From: an uncultured Faecalibacterium sp.
GTDB taxonomy: Bacteria; Bacillota; Clostridia; Oscillospirales; Ruminococcaceae
Direction: 5' to 3'
DNA length: 12,742 nucleotides
NCBI GenBank assembly: GCA_934525405.1
Contig: CAKSZF010000041.1
Span: forward strand, 1-12,742
Shown here: positions 1 to 6,783 of the stretch, piece after piece
Position numbering within the stretch: the first letter of the stretch is position 1
How the letters are laid out: every line of letters begins with the position of its first letter
Position numbers and translations under genes: made by a program
The notes under the pieces: model-generated
What the model was told of the DNA's origin: nothing
The model's input: only the letters and a program-made list of their open reading frames with translations
Databases searched by the model: none

Positions 1-277
1 CGTCAATATTGAAGTTGCCGGAGTGGTAGACCTGAGAGGGAAAGTAGACCAGCTCCCCCACATGGACCAGATACACGCTGCCGTCCACCGAGTAGCGCAC
101 CGTGCTGCCGCCGATGGGAAGCACCAGCTCGTGATACGGATGGGAGTGCACCACGGACTGCTTGTTTTCCCAGTTCGTGTACCATGCGACCAGAAGCCGG
201 GTGTTGCTCAGCCCCATCCGCGCCTGCGCTTCCGTAAGGACATTATCTATATAATGTGTGACCCGTTCGATGCCCAT
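1..277 (-). CDS. AraC-family transcriptional regulator, N-terminal cupin part (partial)
   Basis: The 92 visible codons start at an ATG at 277-275, preceded by a GGAG ribosome binding site (CAGGAGCAGCT-ATG on the minus strand). The visible part is a sugar-sensing cupin domain: HSHPYHELVLPIGG (residues 44-57), then a 'RYSVDGSVYLVHVGELVYFP' stretch and YHSG (84-87), matching the H-x-H...HE...G...GEL..FP...YH pattern of AraC/XylS effector domains. The DNA-binding helix-turn-helix pair would lie beyond the left edge and is not seen, so another cupin protein cannot be excluded. The gene points away from the TRAP/GH31 locus, has its own promoter, and its target is unknown. Confidence 0.8.
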   Translation of the reverse strand, partial: MGIERVTHYIDNVLTEAQARMGLSNTRLLVAWYTNWENKQSVVHSHPYHELVLPIGGSTVRYSVDGSVYLVHVGELVYFPSQVYHSGNFNID

Positions 278-526
278 AGCTGCTCCTGTTCCTTGTTAAA
301 AAAATAAGAATCATTCTTTTACGTCCTTTTTTGCCCTAGTATATCAGTACATATCACATTTTGCAACATTTAAATCACAAAATCTGCGGAAAAGCGGTGG
401 GATTTTTAGTATGATAAGGGCGTAAGGAGACGAGATTGACCAAATGCACAAAACTGTTTCAATATTTTTGTGCTAGTTAACAAATACATTGGCCGCATTT
501 CGTGACCGCCCGAAAGGAGCTAGCGC
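278..526. other. intergenic region between divergent genes
   Basis: AT-rich 249-bp region. Besides the minus-strand promoter at 338-366 it holds only a weak plus-strand promoter candidate for the YcxB-like gene: TTGACC at 436-441, 18-nt spacer, CAATAT at 460-465. The -10 matches consensus at only three positions. A TATGAT at 409-414 has no convincing -35. The ribosome binding site AAAGGAG (514-519 region) lies 7 nt before the ATG at 527. I saw no RNA gene or strong hairpin here. Confidence 0.4.
338..366 (-). promoter_or_regulatory. sigma-A promoter of the AraC-type gene
   Basis: On the minus strand the -35 TTGCAA (366-361) and -10 TATACT (343-338) are separated by 17 nt. The -10 is preceded by TG-A, giving an extended -10 (TGATATACT). 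The start of transcription would fall near 331, leaving a leader of about 55 nt before the ATG at 277. Confidence 0.7.
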
Positions 527-1102
527 ATGCAGACATCAAAGAATCATTTTGAAGCAAAAGTGGTCTTTAATGATGAGACCATCCGCCGGATGTTCCGCAC
601 GGAGTTCTACACCTACGAGGGGATGCGGCATCTGCTGTGGCTTGCAGCAGCCTTTGTGCTGGTGATGGCGGCGCTGTTCACCGCCATCCCTACCGTTGTC
701 AAGGTGCTCTGTCTGCTGGTGGGCTGTGCCATGTTCGCCATGCCGGACTTTTTGAGCCGGGTGGCGGCAGAGGGGGTCATCATGCAGCGGGGCGGCGCGG
801 AAACCACCGTGAGCTGCCGGGTCAACGATGGCGGCGTGGACGTGGAAAACGGTGCGCACATCCCCTTTGCAAAGATCGACCGGCTGGTGGAGGATGACCA
901 GTATTTCTACATCTTCCAGAGCCGTCAGATGGCAGTCATGATCCCCAAGGGCAGCCTGCTGCCGGCAAACCCGGAGCGGTTCGCCAAAGTGCTTGCCAAG
1001 GAGACCGGCAAGGACTGGCAGCGCTCCAAGAGCCTGTGGGGGCTCAACCTGAAAGACCTGATCCAGATGGGAAAAGACCGCTTTCAGCGCAGCGCGTCTT
1101 GA
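527..1102 (+). CDS. YcxB-like membrane protein
   Basis: 191-aa protein of unknown function. An N-terminal cytoplasmic stretch (1-33) is followed by two adjacent predicted membrane helices (about 34-52 and 55-72) and a soluble C-terminal domain. The segment around 103-142 has the pattern seen in YcxB-like proteins: a short strand ending in IPFAKIDRLVEDDQYFYIF, then a MAVMIPKGSL motif. This family is widespread in Firmicutes and has no established role. The start is supported by AAAGGAG 7 nt upstream. The next gene (dctP) begins 84 nt later, after a structured leader, so co-transcription is possible but unproven. Family assignment is from motif memory, not a search. Confidence 0.75.
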   Translation: MQTSKNHFEAKVVFNDETIRRMFRTEFYTYEGMRHLLWLAAAFVLVMAALFTAIPTVVKVLCLLVGCAMFAMPDFLSRVAAEGVIMQRGGAETTVSCRVNDGGVDVENGAHIPFAKIDRLVEDDQYFYIFQSRQMAVMIPKGSLLPANPERFAKVLAKETGKDWQRSKSLWGLNLKDLIQMGKDRFQRSAS

Positions 1103-1118
1103 GCGCTGCACCGCAATC

Positions 1119-1170
1119 ATGTTGTTTCACAGCCGGTTGGCTGTGATCGTGGGACACGATAAAACAAGAT
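1119..1170 (+). promoter_or_regulatory. structured leader (two hairpins, three-way junction) before dctP
   Basis: Two perfect hairpins lie back to back: CACAGCC-GGTT-GGCTGTG (1128-1145) and ATCGTG-GGA-CACGAT (1146-1160). They are enclosed by TTGTTT (1122-1127) pairing with AAACAA (1162-1167), with two more pairs outside a G-G mismatch (AT 1119-1120 with AT 1169-1170). Only A1161 is unpaired at the junction. The ribosome binding site AAGGAAGG (1171-1178) follows immediately and the ATG is at 1187. As DNA, the first palindrome could instead be a protein operator: a weak promoter TTGGCT (1137-1142)-17-TAAAAC (1160-1165) would overlap it. It could also mark the 3' end of the upstream transcript, but there is no U-tract. 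Confidence 0.5.
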
Positions 1171-1186
1171 AAGGAAGGAAATCACT

Positions 1187-2239
1187 ATGAAAATCACTCG
1201 CAGACAGTTCGTACAGGTCATGGCAGTTGCTGGTGCATCTGCTCTGCTCACCGCTTGCGGCGGTTCTTCCGGCAGCACTGCCGGTTCCGGCGCAGCTGCC
1301 GGTTCCGGCGCAGCTGCTGCCACCGGCGGCAGCTTCAACCTGAAGCTGGGCCACAATCTGGCCGAGGATCACGCTGTGCACATCCAGCTGACCAGCTTTG
1401 CAGAGCAGGTCAAGGAAAAGACCGGCGGCAGCATCAACATCCAGATCATCCCCAACGGCACCCTGGGCAGCGAGGCTGACATGATCTCCCAGATCCAGGC
1501 AGGCGCACTGGATATGGCAAAGGTCTCCGCTTCCACGCTGGGCAACTTCAGCGAGAAGTACAACGCCTTCTCCGTGCCTTATGTGTTCAACGATCAGACT
1601 CACTACTACAGCTACATGGACAGCGACTCCGCAAAGGCTGTCTTTGAGTCCACCGATGATCAGGGCTTCCGCGGCCTGACCTGGCTGGATTCCGGCGCAC
1701 GTTCCTTCTACACCAAGGCTACCGCCATCCGCACCCCGGCTGACCTGAAGGGTCTGAAGATCCGCACCATGGACAGCCAGATGGCCATCGACATGATGAA
1801 CTGCCTGGGCGGCTCCGCTACCGTTATGGGTTACAGCGATATCTACACCGGTATGCAGCAGGGCGTCATCGATGGTGCCGAGAACAACGTCACCGCACTG
1901 CGTGACCACGGCGACGTGACCAAGTACTACTGCTTCGACGAGCACACCCGCATCCCCGATATGGTGGTCATCGCTTCCAGCGTGTGGAACAAGTTCTCCG
2001 ATGAGCAGAAGTCCATCGTGTCCGAGTGCGCCAAGACCGCTACCGAGGAGTACAAGGACGCTTGGAAGAAGTTCGAGGACGAGGTGCTGGACAAGGCCGT
2101 GAACCAGAACGGCGTCGAGCTGGTCAAGGATGTGGACATCGCCGCATTCCAGGCCGCTGTGCAGCCCATCTACGACAACCTCAAGACCTCCAATCCCACC
2201 ACCTACGCGGTCGTGGAAGAGATCCGCGCAATGGCCTAA
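1187..2239 (+). CDS. dctP: TRAP transporter substrate-binding lipoprotein, DctP family
   Basis: 350-aa extracytoplasmic solute-binding subunit of a tripartite ATP-independent periplasmic (TRAP) transporter. The signal peptide has a twin-Arg motif TRRQF (4-8), a hydrophobic stretch and the lipobox L-T-A-C with lipidated Cys24. It is followed by a Gly/Ser/Ala linker (25-48) suited to tethering the protein on a Gram-positive membrane. The mature domain shows DctP hallmarks: GTLGSEADMISQIQAGALDMA (91-111, GxLG...Q.qaGalDM), GARSF (170-174), and ADLKGLKIRTM (185-195). Arg193 is at the position that in characterised DctP proteins salt-bridges the ligand's carboxylate. GVIDGAENN (226-234) is the usual G.iDG.E motif. 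The ribosome binding site AAGGAAGG supports the start. It is the first gene of a dctPQM-GH31-GH31 array. The ligand cannot be named from sequence; an acidic compound is expected for the family. Confidence 0.95.
   Translation: MKITRRQFVQVMAVAGASALLTACGGSSGSTAGSGAAAGSGAAAATGGSFNLKLGHNLAEDHAVHIQLTSFAEQVKEKTGGSINIQIIPNGTLGSEADMISQIQAGALDMAKVSASTLGNFSEKYNAFSVPYVFNDQTHYYSYMDSDSAKAVFESTDDQGFRGLTWLDSGARSFYTKATAIRTPADLKGLKIRTMDSQMAIDMMNCLGGSATVMGYSDIYTGMQQGVIDGAENNVTALRDHGDVTKYYCFDEHTRIPDMVVIASSVWNKFSDEQKSIVSECAKTATEEYKDAWKKFEDEVLDKAVNQNGVELVKDVDIAAFQAAVQPIYDNLKTSNPTTYAVVEEIRAMA
1279..1314 (+). repeat. 18-bp tandem repeat (2 copies) in the DctP linker
   Basis: TGCCGGTTCCGGCGCAGC occurs twice in tandem, exactly (1279-1296 and 1297-1314). 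It is in frame and encodes a repeated Ala-Gly-Ser-Gly-Ala-Ala unit just after the lipidated Cys. Such a repeat can change copy number by slippage and lengthen or shorten the tether by six residues without breaking the frame. Confidence 0.9.
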
Positions 2240-2244
2240 ACGCC

Positions 2245-2325
2245 AACTCATTGCTTTCCATTCTTACCTCCCAAGCTGCGGGCGGCGCACAGTGCCGCCC
2301 GCAGCTGCGCGGGAGGGAATGAGTT
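2245..2325 (+). promoter_or_regulatory. long intercistronic hairpin between dctP and dctQ
   Basis: The 101-bp gap folds on itself. The inner perfect 12-bp stem is GCTGCGGGCGGC (2275-2286) with GCCGCCCGCAGC (2294-2305) around a 7-nt loop. CCTCCC (2267-2272) pairs with GGGAGG (2311-2316), and AACTCATT (2245-2252) pairs with AATGAGTT (2318-2325). No U-tract follows; the dctQ ribosome binding site AAGGAG (2327-2332) comes directly after. This fits a 3'-end stabilising or processing hairpin that raises dctP mRNA over dctQM, since binding proteins are needed in excess over the membrane subunits. That role is inferred. Confidence 0.65.
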
Positions 2326-2340
2326 CAAGGAGATGATCTT

Positions 2341-2829
2341 GTGAAAAAACTGGATAAAATTCTGGATAATGTCATGCGCTTCCTCATGGCAGTGGCAATG
2401 TTTGCCCTGCTGGCAGGCGGCACTTGGCAGATCTTTACCCGCTGGATCCTGCGCAACCCCTCCACTGTGACGGACGAGTTTCTGCGCTACGTCCTGATCT
2501 GGGCTTCCATGATCGGTTCCGCCTACTGCTTCTACAAGGATAAGCATCTGGCACTGGATCTGGTCAAGGGCCGCGCAAAGGGTGCGTTCAACGTCGTGCT
2601 CAGCGTGTTCATCGAGGCCGCTATCGTGTTCTTTGTGGGATACGTCTTTGTTTACGGCGGCTGGAAGCTGACTGCAAACGCCACCAACGTTTCCTCGGTC
2701 ATGCGCATCCCCTTCAAGTTCCTGTATTCCATCCTGCCGATCTCCGGCGTGTTCATCATTCTGGCACGTGTGCTGAAGTATGTACAGCTCTTTGTGGAGC
2801 GTAAGGAAAAGAAAGGAGAAAACGCATAA
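2341..2829 (+). CDS. dctQ: TRAP transporter small permease, DctQ family
   Basis: 162-aa integral membrane protein, the small four-helix subunit that partners the large DctM subunit. Predicted membrane segments lie at about 11-33, 47-64, 82-106 and 126-148. The segment TDEFLRYVLIWASMIGSAY (44-62) followed by KDKHLALD (66-73) matches the DctQ signature of an acidic pair near helix 2 and a conserved His after it. The start is GTG at 2341, supported by AAGGAG at 2327-2332, 8 nt upstream; no better ATG is near. The stop codon overlaps the dctM start (TAATG, 2827-2831), indicating translational coupling. Length is normal for the family. The basic tail (VERKEKKGE) faces the cytoplasm. Confidence 0.93.
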   Translation: MKKLDKILDNVMRFLMAVAMFALLAGGTWQIFTRWILRNPSTVTDEFLRYVLIWASMIGSAYCFYKDKHLALDLVKGRAKGAFNVVLSVFIEAAIVFFVGYVFVYGGWKLTANATNVSSVMRIPFKFLYSILPISGVFIILARVLKYVQLFVERKEKKGENA

Positions 2830-4148
2830 TGGTTGCACAGGCTACGTTACTGCTGTTCGGTTCCTTCTTTGTCATGCTGCTGGCCGGTGTGCCCATCTCG
2901 GCAGGCATCGGCATTGCATCCATCTTCACGGCACTGTTCAGCATGGACCCCGCAATTTTTGCCCTGACCGCTGCACAGCGCTGCTTCTCGGGCATTGACT
3001 CCTTCTCTCTGCTGGCGCTGCCCTTCTTCTCTCTGGGCGGCAACATCATGAACAAGGGCGGCATTGCAAAGCGCCTTGTCCGTCTGGCACGTCTGGCTGT
3101 GGGCAAGATGCCCGGCTATCTGGCTGCCACCAACGTTCTGGCCAATATGTTCTTCGGTGCCGTTTCCGGCTCCTCCGTGGCAGCTACCTCTGCCATGGGC
3201 TCCATCATGGCTCCGCTGGAGCTGGATGAGGGCTACGACCCCAACTACTCCGCAGCCGTCAACATCTGCTCTGCCCCCACCGGCATCCTGATCCCCCCGT
3301 CCGGTCCGCTGATCCTTTACTCCATCACCGCCGGCGGCGTCTCTGTGGCTGCTCTGTTCATGGGCGGCTATCTGCCCGGCATCCTGATGGGTCTGTGCGT
3401 GGCTGGTCTGGCGGTGTTCATCGCCGTCAAAAAGGGCTATAAGTCCTCCGACGTCAAGGACCCCGACCCCGCCGTCAAGATCATCATTGATGCAGTGCCC
3501 TCTCTGCTGGCCGTCATCATCGTCATGGGCGGCATTCTGGCAGGCTTCTTCACCGCCACCGAGGCCGGTGTCGTGCTTTGCCTGTACTGCGGCCTGCTGT
3601 CCATCCTGTACAAGGAGATGACCTTCAAGAGCTTCTATAATCTGCTGGCAGACACCATGGAGAGCAGCGCCACCATCCTGTTCCTGATCGCCGCTTCCTC
3701 CATCATGTCCTACGTCATGAGTTACTCCGGCATCCCTGCCGCTATCAGCAACGCCCTGATGAGCATTTCCAGCAACCGCTACGTCATCCTGCTGGTCATG
3801 AACGTGTTCCTGCTGGTCATGGGTATGTTCCTGGATCTGACCCCCGCAGTTCTGATCTTCACCCCCATCTTCCTGCCCATCACCCGCAGCATCGGCATGA
3901 GCGATGTGCAGTTCGGCATCATGCTCATCATGAACCTGGGCATCGGCTCGGTCACCCCGCCGGTCGGTTCCTGCCTGTTCGTGGGCTGCGGTGTCGGCAA
4001 GGTCAAGATCGAAGGCGTTACCAAGTACATCGTGCCGCTGTTCACCGCCATGGTCGTGGCACTGTTCCTTGTCACCTTCATCCCTGCTATTTCGCTGTGC
4101 GTCCCGTACCTGTGCGGTCTGGTGCCCAGCCTTGGCTGGACGTTCTAA
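2829..4148 (+). CDS. dctM: TRAP transporter large permease, DctM family
   Basis: 439-aa polytopic membrane protein, the ion-coupled transport subunit of the TRAP system (IT superfamily), with about 12 membrane segments. Signature stretches are visible: FFGAVSGSSVAATSAMGSIM (about 108-127), GILIPPSGPLILYS (152-165), and in the second half MGMFLDLTPAVLIFTPIFLP and VTPPVGSCLF (about 375-385). They mark the inverted-repeat core with its two helical hairpins. The ATG overlaps the dctQ stop by one base, and AAAGGAG lies about 10 nt upstream inside dctQ. Length is typical for an unfused DctM. With dctP and dctQ it forms a complete transporter that would use a cation gradient rather than ATP. Confidence 0.96.
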   Translation: MVAQATLLLFGSFFVMLLAGVPISAGIGIASIFTALFSMDPAIFALTAAQRCFSGIDSFSLLALPFFSLGGNIMNKGGIAKRLVRLARLAVGKMPGYLAATNVLANMFFGAVSGSSVAATSAMGSIMAPLELDEGYDPNYSAAVNICSAPTGILIPPSGPLILYSITAGGVSVAALFMGGYLPGILMGLCVAGLAVFIAVKKGYKSSDVKDPDPAVKIIIDAVPSLLAVIIVMGGILAGFFTATEAGVVLCLYCGLLSILYKEMTFKSFYNLLADTMESSATILFLIAASSIMSYVMSYSGIPAAISNALMSISSNRYVILLVMNVFLLVMGMFLDLTPAVLIFTPIFLPITRSIGMSDVQFGIMLIMNLGIGSVTPPVGSCLFVGCGVGKVKIEGVTKYIVPLFTAMVVALFLVTFIPAISLCVPYLCGLVPSLGWTF

Positions 4149-4182
4149 GCCCTGACTGTTCCGGGTAAAGCAACGAGAACGT

Positions 4183-4237
4183 TGCCCCCATTTCTCTGAA
4201 GATATCCTGCATCTGAGGGGGAATGGGGGCATTTTTT
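4183..4237 (+). terminator. intrinsic terminator or attenuator between dctM and the first GH31 gene
   Basis: TGCCCCCATT (4183-4192) pairs with AATGGGGGCA (4222-4231), a perfect 10-bp stem extendable by a T-G wobble, followed by TTTTTT (4232-4237). A small hairpin GCAACG-AGAA-CGTTGC (4170-4185) precedes it and overlaps the 5' arm by three bases. The loop contains a second GGGGG run (4217-4221) that could pair with the same CCCCC (4185-4189), with CTC (4194-4196) pairing GAG (4215-4217). That alternative would disarm the terminator. No promoter is evident in the remaining 29 nt before the GH31 start, so the GH31 genes seem to depend on read-through. Confidence 0.8.
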
Positions 4238-4266
4238 ATCAAAATCCAACGAGAGGAATAAAAACT

Positions 4267-6762
4267 ATGGAGATCTGCTCCCGTTTTACCGGCATGGAGC
4301 GCAAAGACGGCGCTTTCCTGCTGCATACTGATAACGCTGATATCAAGGTCTGCTTTGTGACCGATGAGATCGTCCGCGTCCGCGCAAGCTTTGACCACGA
4401 GCTGGCAGAGGAGTCCTACGTCCTGATGACCACCGCATGGGAGGATCGGATGGACGAACTGTTCAAGGGTGAGCGCACCCGTGTGGAGCCCTTCGCCGCA
4501 CAGCTCACCGAGGACGACAGCACCCTCACCTTTGCCACCGGCAAGGTGACGCTGGTGGTGGACAAAGACCCCATCAACTTCAAGCTGCTGGCTGCCGACG
4601 GCTCCGAGCTGTACAGCACCTTGCCCGGCAACCCCTTCGTCAAGGACGCCAACAACCGCGTGGTGGCTTACAGCCGGATGAAGGAGGACGACTGCTTCTA
4701 CGGCTTTGGCGAAAAGACCGGCCTGCTGGATAAGAACAAGACCTTCCAGCGGGAGCGCGCCACCGACGCCATGGGCTACGATGCCGAGAAGATGGATACC
4801 CTCTATAAGCACATCCCCTTCTATATCCGTCTGGACCGCGACACCCACAAGGCTGTGGGCGTGTTCTACCACAACTTCTACGAGTCCGTGTTCAACATGG
4901 GCTGCGAAAAGAGCAACTACTGGCCCCGCTACACCTATTTTCAGGCAGACGGCGGCGATCTGGACTGCTTCCTGATCGGCGGCGACACCATTGCCCGCAT
5001 CGTGGACAACTACACCCTGCTGACCGGTCGTCCGGCACTGCTGCCCAAGCGTGCACTGGGCTATCAGGGCTCCAGCATGTACTACCCTGAGCTGGAAAAG
5101 GACAGCGATGACGCCGTGCTGGGCTTTATCGACACCATCAAGGAAGAGGGTTTCCCCATCGATGGCTTCCACCTGTCCAGCGGCTATACCAGCCAGAACA
5201 ACAAGCGCTGCGTCTTTACCTGGAACACCGACCGCTTCAAGGACCCCAGCGCCTACTTCCACGCCATGAACGAAAAGCACGCCCAGAACGTGCCCAACGT
5301 CAAGCCGGGTGTCCTGCTGTGCAATCCCCGTTTCGACGAGTTCAACGCAGATGACGTATTCGTGAAGGACAGCAAGAACCCCAAGACCTACGGTGTCGGC
5401 AAATGGTGGGGCGGCGACGGCGCATTCTGGGACTTCACCAAGCCCGAAGGCCGTGCAGCATGGAAAAAGTACCTCACCGAGTCCATCATCGCCGTGGGCA
5501 CCGATTCCGTCTGGAATGATAACTGCGAGTACGACAGCCTGATGGACAAGGACTGCACCTGCGATTTTGACGGCAAGGGCGGCACCATCGGCCAGCTGAA
5601 GCCCCTCATGAGCACCCTGATGTGCAAGGTGGGTGCCGATGCCGTGGTGGAGCACAACGCCAAGGCACGCCCCTACATGGTCTGCCGCAGCGGCAGCGCC
5701 GGTATCCAGCGCTACGCCCAGACCTGGTGTGGCGACAACTACACCAGCTGGAAGAGCCTGAAGTACAATATCCCCATCATCGCCGGTATGGGTCTGTCCG
5801 GCCAGCCCAACGAGGGCGCGGACATCGGCGGCTTTGCCGGTCCCGCACCCACCGAGGAGCTGTTCGTGCGCTGGGTGCAGAACGGCATCTTCCAGGCCCG
5901 CTTCTCCATCCACTCTGCCTCCAACGATAACACCGTTACCGAGCCGTGGATGTTCCGGGAGTCTGCAGACACCATCCGGGACGCCATCCTGCTGCGTTAC
6001 CGCTTTACCCCCTATCTTTACAGCGCTGAGTACGAGGCCAGCCAGACCGGTGCGCCCATCATGCGCGCTCTGGTCTACGACTTCCAGAACGACCCCAAGG
6101 TCTGGGAGGAAAGCTTCGAGTTCCTGTTCGGCCGGGATATTCTGGTGGCCAACGTTCTGGAAGAGGGCGCCAAGACCCGCACCGTCTACCTGCCCGCAGG
6201 CTGCAAGTGGTACGACTGGAACGATAAGTTCCGCTGCTACGAGGGCGGCCAGACCATCGAGGTGCCGGTCACTATGGCTACCATCCCCATGTTCGTCCGC
6301 GAGGGCGCAGTCATTGCCATGGCAGACAACCAGCTGATGACCATGGAGGGCGACCACACCACCGCCCTGCACCTCATCGTGGCACCCAAGGGCACCACCA
6401 CCACGACCCTGTACGATGACGACGGCATCACCAACGATTTCAAGAGCGGCGTGTACCGTAAGACCACCATCACCACCACCGCAGGCGAGCGGGTGACCAT
6501 GAACTTTGCCTCCGAGGGCAGCTACAAGGACACCGTGGAGACCATCAAGGTGGAGATGATCGCCAAGGAGAAGAGCCCCTTCTGGGTCACGCTGGATGGC
6601 CGCAAGATCGAGCACTTCCTCAACCGCCGCAAGTTCGACGCCGCTGCCGAGGGCTGGTATTACAGCCAGAGCAAAAAGGCTGTCGAGGTCAAGTACGCAA
6701 ACCCCGCCAAGGATCACGAGCTGACTGTTTCGTTCGAGCAGTTCGACCTGATCGGTATGTAA
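4267..6762 (+). CDS. GH31 family alpha-glycosidase (paralog A)
   Basis: 831-aa glycoside hydrolase of family 31, retaining alpha-glycosidase, most likely an alpha-glucosidase type. There is no signal peptide, so it acts in the cytoplasm on imported substrate. An N-terminal beta-sandwich (about 1-250; FYGFGEKTG at 144-152 is the GH31 N-domain signature) precedes the catalytic barrel (about 260-590). The nucleophile is Asp418 in VWNDNCE. The acid/base is Asp519 in EGADIGGFAG. Arg545 and His549 in ARFSIHS, followed by EPW (559-561), form the usual minus-1 subsite. C-terminal beta domains include LYDDDG (715-720). GAGAGGA about 9 nt before the ATG sets the start. The WNDN-type nucleophile motif resembles that of the gut Ruminococcus GH31 alpha-glucosidases rather than the WxDMNE of sucrase-isomaltase types. 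Substrate not determinable; the sulfoquinovosidase motif is absent. Confidence 0.93.
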   Translation: MEICSRFTGMERKDGAFLLHTDNADIKVCFVTDEIVRVRASFDHELAEESYVLMTTAWEDRMDELFKGERTRVEPFAAQLTEDDSTLTFATGKVTLVVDKDPINFKLLAADGSELYSTLPGNPFVKDANNRVVAYSRMKEDDCFYGFGEKTGLLDKNKTFQRERATDAMGYDAEKMDTLYKHIPFYIRLDRDTHKAVGVFYHNFYESVFNMGCEKSNYWPRYTYFQADGGDLDCFLIGGDTIARIVDNYTLLTGRPALLPKRALGYQGSSMYYPELEKDSDDAVLGFIDTIKEEGFPIDGFHLSSGYTSQNNKRCVFTWNTDRFKDPSAYFHAMNEKHAQNVPNVKPGVLLCNPRFDEFNADDVFVKDSKNPKTYGVGKWWGGDGAFWDFTKPEGRAAWKKYLTESIIAVGTDSVWNDNCEYDSLMDKDCTCDFDGKGGTIGQLKPLMSTLMCKVGADAVVEHNAKARPYMVCRSGSAGIQRYAQTWCGDNYTSWKSLKYNIPIIAGMGLSGQPNEGADIGGFAGPAPTEELFVRWVQNGIFQARFSIHSASNDNTVTEPWMFRESADTIRDAILLRYRFTPYLYSAEYEASQTGAPIMRALVYDFQNDPKVWEESFEFLFGRDILVANVLEEGAKTRTVYLPAGCKWYDWNDKFRCYEGGQTIEVPVTMATIPMFVREGAVIAMADNQLMTMEGDHTTALHLIVAPKGTTTTTLYDDDGITNDFKSGVYRKTTITTTAGERVTMNFASEGSYKDTVETIKVEMIAKEKSPFWVTLDGRKIEHFLNRRKFDAAAEGWYYSQSKKAVEVKYANPAKDHELTVSFEQFDLIGM

Positions 6763-6783
6763 CACTACACGGAGGAACCTCTT

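Noticed and set aside
1127..2251. 374-codon minus-strand frame opposite dctP
   Set aside because: Exact shadow of a well-supported binding-protein gene; no recognisable motif.
4170..4185. GCAACGAGAACGTTGC as a LacI-type operator for the GH31 genes
   Set aside because: The centre is AGAA rather than the CG expected of LacI-family operators, and it does not match the TTGCRY half-site. A small RNA hairpin preceding the terminator is the simpler reading.
2847..4232. 461-codon minus-strand frame opposite dctM
   Set aside because: His-, Gln- and Asp-rich translation typical of the antisense of a hydrophobic membrane protein; no ribosome binding site or domain, and it also covers the terminator.
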